From an uncultured Bacteroidales bacterium (GTDB taxonomy: Bacteria > Bacteroidota > Bacteroidia > Bacteroidales > CAIWKO01), in contig CAIWKO010000043.1 of the NCBI GenBank assembly GCA_903913285.1, positions 1 through 48,688 on the forward strand: a stretch of DNA of 48,688 nt, read 5' to 3'. The position numbers were made by a program, and so were the translations under genes. The notes under the pieces were generated by a model. The model did not search any database. It had not been told where the DNA came from and worked only from the letters and a program-made list of their open reading frames with translations. Shown here in pieces: positions 9,051 through 19,100 of this stretch. Each line of letters opens with the position of its first letter. Position 1 is the first letter of the stretch.

Positions 9051-10424
9051 TTATCGAATTAAAAATTCCCACAACGGACCTTTCTTTTTTCGTAAAAGTC
9101 TCATCTTGTTTGAAACGGTTGCTGTGTCCTCATCCGGAAAGACCCAACGTCTACCAGAACTGTCGGCCCGCTCCTTCAATGTGTCGAGAGTTACTTGTTT
9201 TGAAATATAATATTTGGGTTCAAGCAGTAAATCGTCTTTTTCAATAACACCTTCATCAATAGAAATATCATAAAGCCTTGTTCCGGGATAAATCCGCATT
9301 CCTACAAAAGGAAAGAAAACCGTTGATTTAATCTTCTTTGAGTTCTCATACGTTTCGTCAATAGTTTCATCTGTTTCACCATATCCTGCAAGTATTAAGA
9401 AATGAGAATAAAGGATCTCCGTTTTCTTGCACAGTTCCGATTGTTGAATTATATCGGCAACGGTGAAATGTTTTCTGTAGTTCTGCAATGTCCTGTCGCT
9501 TATAGACTCGGTTCCGAATTCAATGTGAGTCAGGCCGGAGGCTTTAAACAATCTCAGGAGTTCTTCTGTAAGACCTTGAGGATAAAAGTATGCTCCCCAA
9601 CGAATATTAACTTTCGAACGTATTAATTTTTCGGCCAATTCAACATTATAATCATTTTTCATGTTGAAGACCGAATCGGTAAAGAAAATATAATCTACAC
9701 CTTTGTCACGTTTCAATTTGCTGATCGTTTCAATGATCTTATCCGGACTCAATGTTCGCACATTTCGCCCTTCAATTAACGGATAGGTGCAATAAATACA
9801 TTGGAATGGGCAACCCCGTTTGGTTTGAATATTAAGCATCCCGCTATTAAGCCAGTAGTAATCGACAAGAGTTTCGTCAAAGCACAAACTCAGGTCAGTA
9901 GTATTGATCTTACGTGTATTGATAACTACTTTTTCTTCGTTTTTATAAACCAATCCTTCAATGTTATTGACAGGAAGGTTTGAATCAAGCTTCGAGATCA
10001 GTTCAACCAGACTTCTTTCGCCTTCGCCTACAATCGCATAATCAGGTTTGAGTTCGTTGAACATGGTTTCGGGAAAAATAGAAAAGCCTGCTCCACCCAT
10101 AAAAAGTTTATAATCCAAATGGTAGTTATCGCGGATAAGCTGAATGATCTTTTTATATCCTCCTATAAAATTTATCGGGTCATAAGAATTCACTCCGTCA
10201 ATATTTCGGATAGAAACAGCAATGTATTTGGGTTTGAATGTTTCGAGCAGTTTGATAAATTCTTCCGGTTTCGATAAATTGAAGTCGAATAATTTTATTG
10301 TGTAGAGTGGTAAATTCTCCGTCAGATAAGTCGACAGATACGACATGCCAATGGGATAAACAGGATAAGGAACTGTTAGCGTGTTTGCCGAAACGAAAAG
10401 TATTGTATTGTCAGTTGCCGTCAT
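9051..10424 (-). CDS. B12-binding radical SAM protein
   Basis: A 457-residue protein counted from the ATG at 10424; an upstream TTG would add five residues. The N-terminal 150 residues look like a cobalamin-binding Rossmann domain (KYIAVSIRN, FMGGAGFS, IVGEGE). The [4Fe-4S] motif CPFQCIYC (Cys205, 209, 212) starts the radical SAM barrel, and GAYFYPQGL and IEFGTESI follow. Family members catalyse methylations or rearrangements at unreactive carbons. It sits between the acyltransferase and dehydratase genes with gaps of 2 and 1 bases, so it is an integral operon member. The substrate is unknown. Confidence 0.9.
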   Translation of the reverse strand: MTATDNTILFVSANTLTVPYPVYPIGMSYLSTYLTENLPLYTIKLFDFNLSKPEEFIKLLETFKPKYIAVSIRNIDGVNSYDPINFIGGYKKIIQLIRDNYHLDYKLFMGGAGFSIFPETMFNELKPDYAIVGEGERSLVELISKLDSNLPVNNIEGLVYKNEEKVVINTRKINTTDLSLCFDETLVDYYWLNSGMLNIQTKRGCPFQCIYCTYPLIEGRNVRTLSPDKIIETISKLKRDKGVDYIFFTDSVFNMKNDYNVELAEKLIRSKVNIRWGAYFYPQGLTEELLRLFKASGLTHIEFGTESISDRTLQNYRKHFTVADIIQQSELCKKTEILYSHFLILAGYGETDETIDETYENSKKIKSTVFFPFVGMRIYPGTRLYDISIDEGVIEKDDLLLEPKYYISKQVTLDTLKERADSSGRRWVFPDEDTATVSNKMRLLRKKKGPLWEFLIR

Positions 10425-10426
10425 GT

Positions 10427-11320
10427 TTACGATTTCCAAAAGTTGTAATAGTTAAACCATTGTAATGGATATTTTTTGATCATTTTTTCGAGTTCGGCTA
10501 CATATTCATGAACAACTTTCTGCAAGGTTTCTTCTCTGCCTTTCAGGTTGCCGAAGTTCTCAAGTTTACGGGGTGGTGTTGCAAAAAAGTGATAATGTGT
10601 ATTGGTTTCTTTCATAGCAAAAACATAAACCACCGGAACATTATATTTACCTGCCATATAAAAAGGGCTTACCGGAAAATCAGCTTTCCGTCCCATAAAA
10701 TTGCAGGTGATGGTTCTGTTGCCGGGCATATATCGGTCGCCGTTCATAGCAATGATCTCTTTATTGAGCAATGCATCCCGAATTTGTTCAAGGTGCGAAA
10801 TACCGTCCTTTATAATGATGAATCTGACATTTTTTTGTTCTAAAACATTGGAGAGATATTGTTTTATCTTTTCGTGTTCGGCATCGTACATCAGGATGTT
10901 GATACGGGTTTCGAGCCGCTCTAGCAGTTGTCCTGCGATTTCCCAATTTCCGATATGAGCATTTACCAGAATGCCTCCAGTGTTGTCTCTGGTTAATTGC
11001 CTCAAATAGTTTTCACCATCGAAATTATAAGTAAACTTGTTCGTTTTTCTCGACAGCAGAGCTATTTTGTCGACCAACACTTTTCCCAACAAACAAAAGT
11101 TACGATATGCACTGAAAAAAGAGCGCGTTCTGCTGTATTTCTGAATGCTGTGAAAATAAAAATAGATAGCTTTATAGGCTTTTGATGCAGAGAGCAGGAA
11201 ATAGACCGCTACAATTTTTAGAAAAAAATAGGCAAATGAAACTCCAAAATATTTAATAAAAAAAACAAATATTTTATAGCCGGTTACTCCACCACGGGTC
11301 TTTCCTTCCCATTGGGTCAT
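10427..11320 (-). CDS. LpxL/LpxM-like lysophospholipid acyltransferase
   Basis: A 297-residue inner-membrane protein with an N-terminal hydrophobic stretch (IKYFGVSFAYFFLKIVAVYF) and the acyltransferase motif NAHIGNWE (His122 and Glu six residues later by family alignment), then NGDRYMPG and FPVSPFYMA. Members of this family move acyl groups from ACP onto lipid A or related lipids. In aryl polyene and flexirubin clusters they are thought to place the chain on a lipid anchor. The ATG at 11320 is preferred over a TTG one codon earlier. Confidence 0.87.
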   Translation of the reverse strand: MTQWEGKTRGGVTGYKIFVFFIKYFGVSFAYFFLKIVAVYFLLSASKAYKAIYFYFHSIQKYSRTRSFFSAYRNFCLLGKVLVDKIALLSRKTNKFTYNFDGENYLRQLTRDNTGGILVNAHIGNWEIAGQLLERLETRINILMYDAEHEKIKQYLSNVLEQKNVRFIIIKDGISHLEQIRDALLNKEIIAMNGDRYMPGNRTITCNFMGRKADFPVSPFYMAGKYNVPVVYVFAMKETNTHYHFFATPPRKLENFGNLKGREETLQKVVHEYVAELEKMIKKYPLQWFNYYNFWKS

Positions 11321-11343
11321 CAATGCCTCCCGATTAAGTTGCG

Positions 11344-11589
11344 TTATTGACTCACGTGAGCAGCCACGTAGTCATAAAAATCATTCAATGATTTCACATT
11401 AACCATTTCTTCACCTTTTACTTTAAAGCCGAAGTTCTTTTCAATAATAACAATGATATCTACAAAATCCAGACTATCTATTCCGAGGTCTTCTTTTAAT
11501 AATGCTTCGGGTTTCAATTGATCGGGGTCTAATTCGAATTCTTCAACTAAAAAGTTGTTGATCTTCTCAATGATTTCTTGTTTTTCCAT
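11344..11589 (-). CDS. Acyl carrier protein (second of two)
   Basis: An 81-residue carrier with the attachment motif LGIDSLDFVD; Ser39 is modified by phosphopantetheine. It differs enough from the first carrier to suggest a different partner. It lies between the ketosynthase at 11611-12828 and the acyltransferase, so it may be the donor for that acyltransferase (inference from order). Confidence 0.95.
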   Translation of the reverse strand: MEKQEIIEKINNFLVEEFELDPDQLKPEALLKEDLGIDSLDFVDIIVIIEKNFGFKVKGEEMVNVKSLNDFYDYVAAHVSQ

Positions 11590-11610
11590 GCGTGTTTAAC
11601 AGTTTATATG

Positions 11611-12828
11611 TCAGATTTTTCTTACGATAAGGGATGAATTTGTTCCTCCAAAACCAAAAGAATTCGACAAAAATACATCAAAATTTTTATTTAAAGTGTG
11701 TGAAACGATATTTAGTTTCTCCGAATATTCATCCGGTTCTTCAAAATTGATATTGGGAGCAATGAACGAATTTTGCATCATCAATGTAGAATAAACTATT
11801 TCGCTGGCACCGGCCATCCAGCATTCGTGACCTGTCATCGATTTCGTGGAACTTACCAATGGTTTGCAGGTTCCGAAAACTTCGGATATGGCCATCGCTT
11901 CGCTTGCATCACCGTGAGGGGTTGATGTGGCATGAGCATTAATGTAATCAATTTGTTGAGGCGTCAGTCCTGCATCTTTCAGCGACATGCGCATGGCACG
12001 CAGCAAACCGTCGACGGTTGATTGCGAAATATGTTCGCCATTTGAAGAAAAGCCGTATCCAATAATCTCGCCCAATATCGGAGCACCACGTTTAACAGCC
12101 GATTCATAACTTTCCAGTATAACCGTTGCAGCACCTCCGCTGGGTACCAAACCGTCGCGGTGTTTATCGAACGGGCGCGATGCTTTGGTTGGTTCCGATT
12201 CTCTCACCGAAAAAGCACTCAATGCATCAAAACTTCCCATCGAAAACGGATTTACTTCCTGCGCACCTCCACAAACCACCATGTTTTGCATGCCGTGTTT
12301 GATGAAAAGATATCCCATACCAATGGCATGCGATCCACTGGCACAAGCTGCACTGATGGTGAAATTGATGCCACGCAATTTGAAAATAACCGAAAGGTTC
12401 ATGCTGACAGTAGAGTTCATGGCTTGAAATATGTATCCCGAGCCCAACAGCATGGTATCCTTTTTTTCGCGGACGATATCGGTCGATTCTATTACTGCTT
12501 TCGACGAACTGTCGTTGCCGAACAGTATACCTACTTCGTTTTGTTGCAGAAAATCCATGTCGATCTTGGCATTATTCATGGCTTCGAGGGTCGACAAATA
12601 GGCGTATTCGCCTTGTTCGGGCAAACCAACACGCAATCTGCGGTCGAGAAGGCCTTTTAAATTGGGGCGTTCGACCACACCTGAAAGCGCCGAACGGAAA
12701 CCGATATCTTTGCGTTCCTGCACAAACCCGATGCCCGATCGTCCCTGATATAAGGATTCTTTTATCTCTTCAATGTTTTTTCCGATACATGAATAAGCAC
12801 CTATACCTGTTATTACTACTCTATTCAT
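11611..12828 (-). CDS. Beta-ketoacyl-[ACP] synthase, third copy
   Basis: A 405-residue condensing enzyme with Cys162 in SAACASG, His299 in NAHATST, and His334 in KSMTGH. The motif is HATST where most FabF proteins have HGTGT, a variant common among type II ketosynthases of polyene clusters. Its neighbours are FabG upstream and an ACP downstream. The length is typical and the catalytic set is intact. Confidence 0.93.
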   Translation of the reverse strand: MNRVVITGIGAYSCIGKNIEEIKESLYQGRSGIGFVQERKDIGFRSALSGVVERPNLKGLLDRRLRVGLPEQGEYAYLSTLEAMNNAKIDMDFLQQNEVGILFGNDSSSKAVIESTDIVREKKDTMLLGSGYIFQAMNSTVSMNLSVIFKLRGINFTISAACASGSHAIGMGYLFIKHGMQNMVVCGGAQEVNPFSMGSFDALSAFSVRESEPTKASRPFDKHRDGLVPSGGAATVILESYESAVKRGAPILGEIIGYGFSSNGEHISQSTVDGLLRAMRMSLKDAGLTPQQIDYINAHATSTPHGDASEAMAISEVFGTCKPLVSSTKSMTGHECWMAGASEIVYSTLMMQNSFIAPNINFEEPDEYSEKLNIVSHTLNKNFDVFLSNSFGFGGTNSSLIVRKI

Positions 12829-12835
12829 ATTTTTT

Positions 12836-12870
12836 GTGATTAGCGATTAGTGATTTGTGATTAGCGATTT
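12836..12870. repeat. GTGATTAG-type low-complexity repeat, second copy
   Basis: Units of GTGATTAGCGATTAG fill the spacer between the FabG and ketosynthase genes, as at 1302-1351. The repeat is transcribed as part of the operon. Confidence 0.65.
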
Positions 12871-12910
12871 GAAATTTTGTAACTAAATACTTTAGGCACT
12901 TCAAACTCCC

Positions 12911-13639
12911 TTAAGTATAAATTCCTCCATTTACCGAAATAATTTCCCCGGTAATATACGAAGCCTTATCTGAAGCTAAAAAGCCAACCACTTCGGCCAC
13001 TTCGGCGGCTGTACCAAAACGTCCGACGGGTATCATAGCTTTCAGCATGTTTTCGTCGAGGTCTTTTGTCATATCGGTTTTTATATATCCCGGAGCAACG
13101 GCATTCACCGTTACGTTTTTCTTGCCTACTTCCTGCGCCAGCGCTTTGGTCATGCCTATCACGCCTGCCTTGGCTGCTGAATAGTTCACCTGTCCGGGCA
13201 AACCTTTGATACCCGATAAGGAAACCACGTTTACCACCCGACCGTATTTGTTGATGAGCATATCTTTTATAAGCCTGCGGGTGATGAAGAATATGCTGTT
13301 GATGTTGGTGTTCATCACATCGTTCCATTCTTCGTTCTTCATCCACATCAACAGGGCGTCTTTACGGATGCCGGCATTGTTGATCAGCACTTCGATGTAT
13401 TTTTCGGGATTGTTGTTATACCACAGTTCCAGCGCATTTTCGATGCTTTGCTGCGCTGATACATCGAAAGGCATCAACTCGCCTGTGCCGCCCATTTGCT
13501 GAACCATAGCCAGTGTTTCGCGGGCTGCTTCTTCGCCCGAAAGGAAATTGATGAGCACGTGATAGTTCATTTCGGCCAGTTTCAAAACAATGGCCCTGCC
13601 AATTCCTCTCGATCCGCCTGTTACCAATGCAATTTTCAT
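12911..13639 (-). CDS. fabG: 3-oxoacyl-[ACP] reductase
   Basis: A 242-residue short-chain dehydrogenase: the NADP-binding motif GGSRGIG (8-14), NNAG at 87-90, and the catalytic Ser140, Tyr153, Lys157 in the order expected for FabG. It reduces 3-oxoacyl-ACP to 3-hydroxyacyl-ACP. It is the first gene of the operon behind a good promoter (13726-13757) and is probably dedicated to the cluster and not the housekeeping copy. It ends VNGGIYT, typical of FabG. Confidence 0.93.
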   Translation of the reverse strand: MKIALVTGGSRGIGRAIVLKLAEMNYHVLINFLSGEEAARETLAMVQQMGGTGELMPFDVSAQQSIENALELWYNNNPEKYIEVLINNAGIRKDALLMWMKNEEWNDVMNTNINSIFFITRRLIKDMLINKYGRVVNVVSLSGIKGLPGQVNYSAAKAGVIGMTKALAQEVGKKNVTVNAVAPGYIKTDMTKDLDENMLKAMIPVGRFGTAAEVAEVVGFLASDKASYITGEIISVNGGIYT

Positions 13640-13725
13640 AAGTTAGTTTTTATGAATCTTTAAAAAATATAAAACAGTATCAGAGAACCTTCTGATAAAT
13701 GTTAACGAAAACCCAAAATGGGGAG

Positions 13726-13757
13726 CAAAGATAGTATAAGTTTTTTTATTTTTTCAA
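13726..13757 (-). promoter_or_regulatory. Bacteroidota-type promoter of the lipid operon
   Basis: On the minus strand there is a perfect -7 box TATCTTTG (13726-13733) and a TTG -33 element (13755-13757) 21 bases away. The predicted start near 13719 leaves an 80-base leader before fabG. This fits the TTG/TAnnTTTG promoter consensus of the phylum. No other good promoter was noticed inside the operon. Confidence 0.65.
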
Positions 13758-14033
13758 TTTATAGCACAGATTTCACGGGAAAGTTTGAAGTTACTAGCGC
13801 ATGGAAATTCAGAAGTAAGAATTACTAATGGGGTCATCCAAATTGGAAAGCCTGAGATTTTTTATAAAGTAAAAACTTTGGCAGCCTGATATTCTATAAA
13901 CCATAAAAAGATTTGAAGATTGCTTCTATCATGGAATGGATTCTTTGGAGAAAACGATGAAAATGATTATTAGAGTGTCGGAAATATAATATTTATAGTT
14001 GGCCATGAAGTTGAATAGTTTGGGAATTACCTT

Positions 14034-14222
14034 GTAAGCTTTGGCAATGAAATTGTAAGCATTGGAAATGGTTCCGTAACCTGACGTAATGTCACAGTAA
14101 GGTGTGGTATTGGTTCCGTAACATGACGTAATGTCAGTGTAAGCATTGGTAATGGAAATGTAAGCTGTGGAAATGCAACTGTAACGTGTGGAATTGGAAA
14201 TGTTAAGGTATGGAAATTGGAG
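14034..14222. repeat. Nine degenerate 21-bp tandem units
   Basis: Nine consecutive 21-base units start with GTAA or GTTA and follow the pattern GTAAGCNTTGGNAATG. Units three and five contain the palindrome TGACGTAATGTCA. The block lies in the 705-base spacer between the divergent lipid operon and envelope operon. A minus-strand reading frame runs through it (13929-14345) but only encodes a heptad-like repeat, so I treat the block as non-coding. The rest of the spacer is AT-rich and holds the two promoters. Confidence 0.8.
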
Positions 14223-14271
14223 ACTATAAAGTAGATTGTGTAAACAGGTTTTTATTTTATCGTTAAAAGAC

Positions 14272-14301
14272 TTGTTTTTTGCAATAAATACATTATTTTT
14301 G
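14272..14301 (+). promoter_or_regulatory. Promoter of the envelope operon
   Basis: A TTG (14272-14274) and a perfect -7 box TATTTTTG (14294-14301) are separated by 19 bases, the usual Bacteroidota spacing. Transcription would begin near 14308, giving a leader of about 37 bases before the TTG start of the barrel gene. The 21-bp repeats lie just upstream, a position from which they could affect this promoter. Confidence 0.65.
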
Positions 14302-14344
14302 TTAGGCTGAATCTTGTGTAGAAAACCTTCAAAAACCGTTTTCA

Positions 14345-16087
14345 TTGAGAGCCAAACACCTCATATTAATTATTATCACCCTGTTTGTTTCCTCATCGGT
14401 TCTCGCGCAGGATATAGAAACCATTGCCAAGCAAAAGCCTTTCCACATCAGCGGTGGTGTGGGAGCCAACTATTCCTATCTTTTTACGAACGACAGTAAC
14501 CGTGTGCCCATGCCGGGTTTCTGGAACGTGAACCTCAACCTGAACATGGAAGTATACGGTATCAGCCTGCCACTAACCGCCATGGTGACCAATGGTAAAT
14601 TTGATGTGGTGAACAGTTTCAACCAGTTTGGTATCAGCCCAAAATATAAATGGATAACCCTTCATGCAGGCTACAGGCAGTTTTCGTATTCGCCCTACTC
14701 GGTTTCGGGACAAACTTTTTTGGGAGGAGGCATTGAGTTGCATCCGTGGCTGATTAGGCTGGGTTTTTTCGCCGGCCGCCTTCGCAAAGCCTCGAAGGTG
14801 GACACCACGCAGTTTTCGCAAACTATTCCGGGATCGTATCCGCTCAATGTTACGTCGCATGGGGGCCAGAACTATTATTCGCAGGCGGGAAGCTTCACAC
14901 GCATTGGCTGGGGAGTGAAACTGGGATTTGGCAAAGAGAGCAACTATGCAGACCTGATTTTTTTTAAAGGCAACGACCGCACACGAAGCATCAGGGATTC
15001 GCTGAGTTTAGCAGACCTGAAACCCGAAGAGAATATCGTTTTGGGATTGAATACCTTTCAGAAAATAGGAAAACATGTGACCTTCGGCTTCGATGCTGCG
15101 GCAAGTGTGTATACATACAACACCAACATGGACACCATAGCGATGGACGAACAGATTCCGCTGAAGAATTTTTTCAAGCTGCTGATCCCGATCAACATGA
15201 CCTCGCAACTGCAAACCGCCGGCAGTGTGAACCTGGGACTAAACTTCAAGAATTTCCGCATGTCGTCGGAATATCGCCGGATAGACCCCTACTACCGCAG
15301 CATGGGCATCACTTCCACCTACAGCGATATAGAACTGGTTTCGACACAAATTACCTGGAGCCTGCTGAAACAAAAGCTGCGTTTTACGGATATGATACAG
15401 TTTCAGCACGACAACCTGAACCACTACAAACAACTAACCTCCGACCGCCTGATGGTGAATGCGTCGGTTTCGCTGAACCTGAAAAGCAAATGGGGAATGG
15501 ATTTGAGCTATAACAACTTCGGGATGTGGCAAATTAAAGCCAACGAGGCCGTGTCGGACAGCCTGAAGATATACCAGAAAAGCAACACCTTTACCTTCGT
15601 TCCGCGCTACATCTTTCAAACGATGAAAATCACCGATGTGCTTTCGCTGGTGGCAAGCTACACCGGCATCGAAGGCGGAACCGCTATCAACGTGGGAGCC
15701 AACACGGTTCATAATATCTACAGCACGCTGAACAACACCCTGGTGATCAATAAATCGGGATGGTCGGTAAACTCGGGCTTGAACTATAACCTGGCCCAAA
15801 CCCCGATAAACAACCTGACGAGTTTCGGATTGATAGCGGGAGTGTCCAAGAGTTTTTTCAAAAACAAACTGTCGTTGTGCAACAGCAATACGCTGCTGTG
15901 GAATGTGCTCGACGGGAAAAGCAATGGCAATACCTACGCCATTGATCTGTCGGCAAACTATATATTAGCTAAGAAACATAATTTCGCCTGCGGGTTCAAC
16001 TATTGCTATTCGCCGGCCAACGGAATATACAACCAAAATGATTTAAGTCAGTTGCGCTGTGTTTTTTCGTACCAGTATAACTTTTAA
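14345..16087 (+). CDS. Predicted outer-membrane beta-barrel protein
   Basis: A 580-residue protein. The frame is open back to a stop at 14303 with no ATG or GTG in between, so the TTG at 14345 is the likely start. MRAKHLILIIITLFVSSSVLAQ is a clear Sec signal peptide. The remainder alternates polar and hydrophobic residues with many aromatic ends, and the protein terminates in YQYNF, an aromatic final residue as in barrels inserted by the Bam machinery. No plug or TonB box is seen. It begins an operon with a giant secreted protein, so it may anchor or export that protein (inference). Confidence 0.75.
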   Translation: MRAKHLILIIITLFVSSSVLAQDIETIAKQKPFHISGGVGANYSYLFTNDSNRVPMPGFWNVNLNLNMEVYGISLPLTAMVTNGKFDVVNSFNQFGISPKYKWITLHAGYRQFSYSPYSVSGQTFLGGGIELHPWLIRLGFFAGRLRKASKVDTTQFSQTIPGSYPLNVTSHGGQNYYSQAGSFTRIGWGVKLGFGKESNYADLIFFKGNDRTRSIRDSLSLADLKPEENIVLGLNTFQKIGKHVTFGFDAAASVYTYNTNMDTIAMDEQIPLKNFFKLLIPINMTSQLQTAGSVNLGLNFKNFRMSSEYRRIDPYYRSMGITSTYSDIELVSTQITWSLLKQKLRFTDMIQFQHDNLNHYKQLTSDRLMVNASVSLNLKSKWGMDLSYNNFGMWQIKANEAVSDSLKIYQKSNTFTFVPRYIFQTMKITDVLSLVASYTGIEGGTAINVGANTVHNIYSTLNNTLVINKSGWSVNSGLNYNLAQTPINNLTSFGLIAGVSKSFFKNKLSLCNSNTLLWNVLDGKSNGNTYAIDLSANYILAKKHNFACGFNYCYSPANGIYNQNDLSQLRCVFSYQYNF

Positions 16088-16126
16088 AGAAAAAGAATAA
16101 TAATCAGCATTTAAAAATGTTCGCTT

Positions 16127-19100
16127 ATGAAAATAAATAAACTCAGTATCATCAGTCTTTTGGCAGTAGTAATTTCAGTACTGTCGGTCAGAACAAGCCA
16201 GGCACAGGTAACGGTCAGTCTCAACATGCTTCCCCCCTATTCGCCTTTCTACCGCGATTACGCAGGATTCAACCACGACTATCTGAGCACCAATAATACC
16301 ATAGTGACGCTTATTTCGTCGAGCAATGCGCAGGTGTACCTCACCTCTTCGATAAAAAAGGACGACAACAGCATATCCATCACGGTGAAAGATGCCTACC
16401 GGTCCAGCATGCCCATAAACCTGACGGCCAACATACCGGTGGTTCAGACCGGCATACAACTGAAAAACATTTACGGCAGCGGCAGCACCAACGACCTGAT
16501 GTTGACAGGAATTACGTCGAACGAAATTATTTACAACCAGGCCCTGCCCGAAGGAAACTACACGGTGTGCATACAGGCCCGCGATTTCACCACCGGGGCC
16601 GTGCTGGGCGAAGATTGCCGCAACATTTATATTGCCTATTACGAGCCACCGCAAATAACCAGTCCGCAAAATATGACTTCGGTTTATTCCAAGTATCCAC
16701 AGTTCGTGCTGACCTCATGGGCATGTTCGACGCCATTCAGGGCGGGGATAAAATATCGTTTGCGAATTGTGAAACTTGTTCCCGGGGTTTCTGCCACCGA
16801 CGCGCTGAAGAACTCAACTCAGGTGGTACTCGACAAATCAAATATTTTTACATCGACTTATATGCTCGACCTGACGAGCGGAGTGATATTGGACACCGGG
16901 GCAGCTTATGCCATGCAGGTTACGGCTTCATCTTCGCTTGCTTATTTTAAAAACAACGGCGAAAGTGAACCCGTGGTTTTTTATTATAAAGGCACTAACT
17001 TTAAGATACCGGGAATCGATGGCGTTACACTTAATTTTATTAAACCCAATGCCAAACAGAATTATATAGAAACCAACAACGAAACTCCACTCTTGATAAA
17101 CTGGAACTGGTTTGATGCAGGAAACGGCGGCCATCAAGGAAAGATCATTAATAATGATACCATTTTTCTAAACGATCAGGCCTACAAAACCTACGGCATA
17201 ACAAAATACAAAGTAAAGATTGAGAATTCGGGAAAGAATTTACCGAGCGATCATAAGGTACAGCCACATTTCAGTTACCGGAAAACAATAAACCGAGTGC
17301 ATGACTCTTTGGTGAGCTACCTTATGTTGCCGCAAAAGGTGTGCGACAGCCTGGGTTTTGCCGATAGCTACTGGTATAAAGCCAGCGTGGAAGCCTACGA
17401 TGTAGAATCAAATTTGGTGACAACGGCTGAAAGCGTAGATTTTCAGTATAGAAAGATCAAAGATGAAGAACCCACATTGAAAATTCCGGTAAACGCCGTG
17501 CTGAAATACATGTTTAAAGATAACCTATCAGCCACTTTTAATGCAACCAACACTCCTGTTGAAGTTGATGTATTGAAAAAAAGAAGTGTGGTTCATGTCG
17601 TGGCTCCGCCAATTACCATAAATAATATCAGTTATATAAAAATTGCTCAAACCACAGGAACCACTGATAACATCGGTGGATTTCATGATGCAGTTTTAGT
17701 TCCGGTTAAATTTCTGACCGGTGATAGCTTGTATCTGCGAATCAAAATGGGTGATCAATATTATATTGACAAAGATTTTCCTCTTCGCGCTATTCATGCC
17801 GTTGACCGCGACACGAGTGTTAATTTCGGCCCCCTGGTGGCTCAAACTTATGCATATTCCTTAAAAATTGACGTAAAGAAAGAGTATACAAGCTATTCGC
17901 TTAGTGAAAAAGATGGAGCAATGAATGCCAATATGGCTGACAGTATTTTTAGTCCCGGTACCTTTCCTTATCAATACACCAGTGCTGGCGGTAAAGGCAC
18001 AATGACATATGCTGTGGAAAGCAAAACGCTGGCCGATAGTGTAACTATTGTGTTGTTTCGTAAAAACAAACAGAGTCATGTACCTCCCGTTGAAGGCGAT
18101 ATAAAGGATTATGATCATACCTCAGGTTACGTTGAGGTGGCACGCAGTATGACACACCGTGAGAAAAAAGACACCAGCAATGTAACCGTTGTGAATTTCG
18201 AACATTTGCTGGCTTCTGTTTTTGATGGAGATGAGTATTATATCCTCGCCTTGAACGGCAAAAATTATCCTGATGTACCGAAGCAAAAACATGTTTCGAT
18301 GCAGAACGACCCAAATCAAATTATAGAGCATGCTAATGATCTTCCGAATAATTCATCTTCTAACGGATTGTCTCTGGAGAATAACTCAAATGAAGTGGTC
18401 CATGATCCATGGAATAATTCATTTAACCCATACACAAATTTAGTTTTTACCGACGATGGTTTTATTGCTGAAAAAAAGCTTTTTCAGGTGGCAGTACCTA
18501 AGGGTATGCATAGTCGTGATTCATTGTATCGGCATATTACCACAGATTATAACATTGTTTCGACCCGACCACCCACTTCGCTTGTGAAAGGCCGGTTATT
18601 GTATCATTGGAAAAGCGATAATGGAGACCAAATGCGCCCGTTGGCAAACTCTGGTTTCAAAATCGTGGTCGACTATCTGGTTGATAATAAACCCATCGGT
18701 TATGTGAACATGTTCACAGCAAATGGAAGTGGCTTTACTTATTCTTCAAAATTTTTTGTTCCTGATGGCAAAACAAGTTCAGAAGAAGGTATTGAACTTT
18801 TGGATTTCGACAAGACTATGGCCGTTGGAACAACGGATGACCAGGGAAATTTCGAAGTAGAAGTAATTAATTTCAACAAAAAAGGTGATCTTGGACAAGG
18901 ACATATAGAAAATGCGGGATGGTCATACCATAATCCCAATAATGAAGAGACAGAAAAACCCGGCCAATTCGATCCGGGAGATTATTTTCATATGGAAGAT
19001 CCGGGTTGGGGAGGAGATGATAACTGGGGTTATGTCGGAGATGTTGGACTGATTATTTCGGGACAACAAAATACAGGGACCCAGTACTTAATGAACCACG

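Noticed and set aside
13929-14345. 138-codon frame on the minus strand as a gene
   Set aside because: It consists mainly of the 21-bp repeat read as heptads, overlaps the start of the barrel gene, and contains both promoters' surroundings; no family resemblance.
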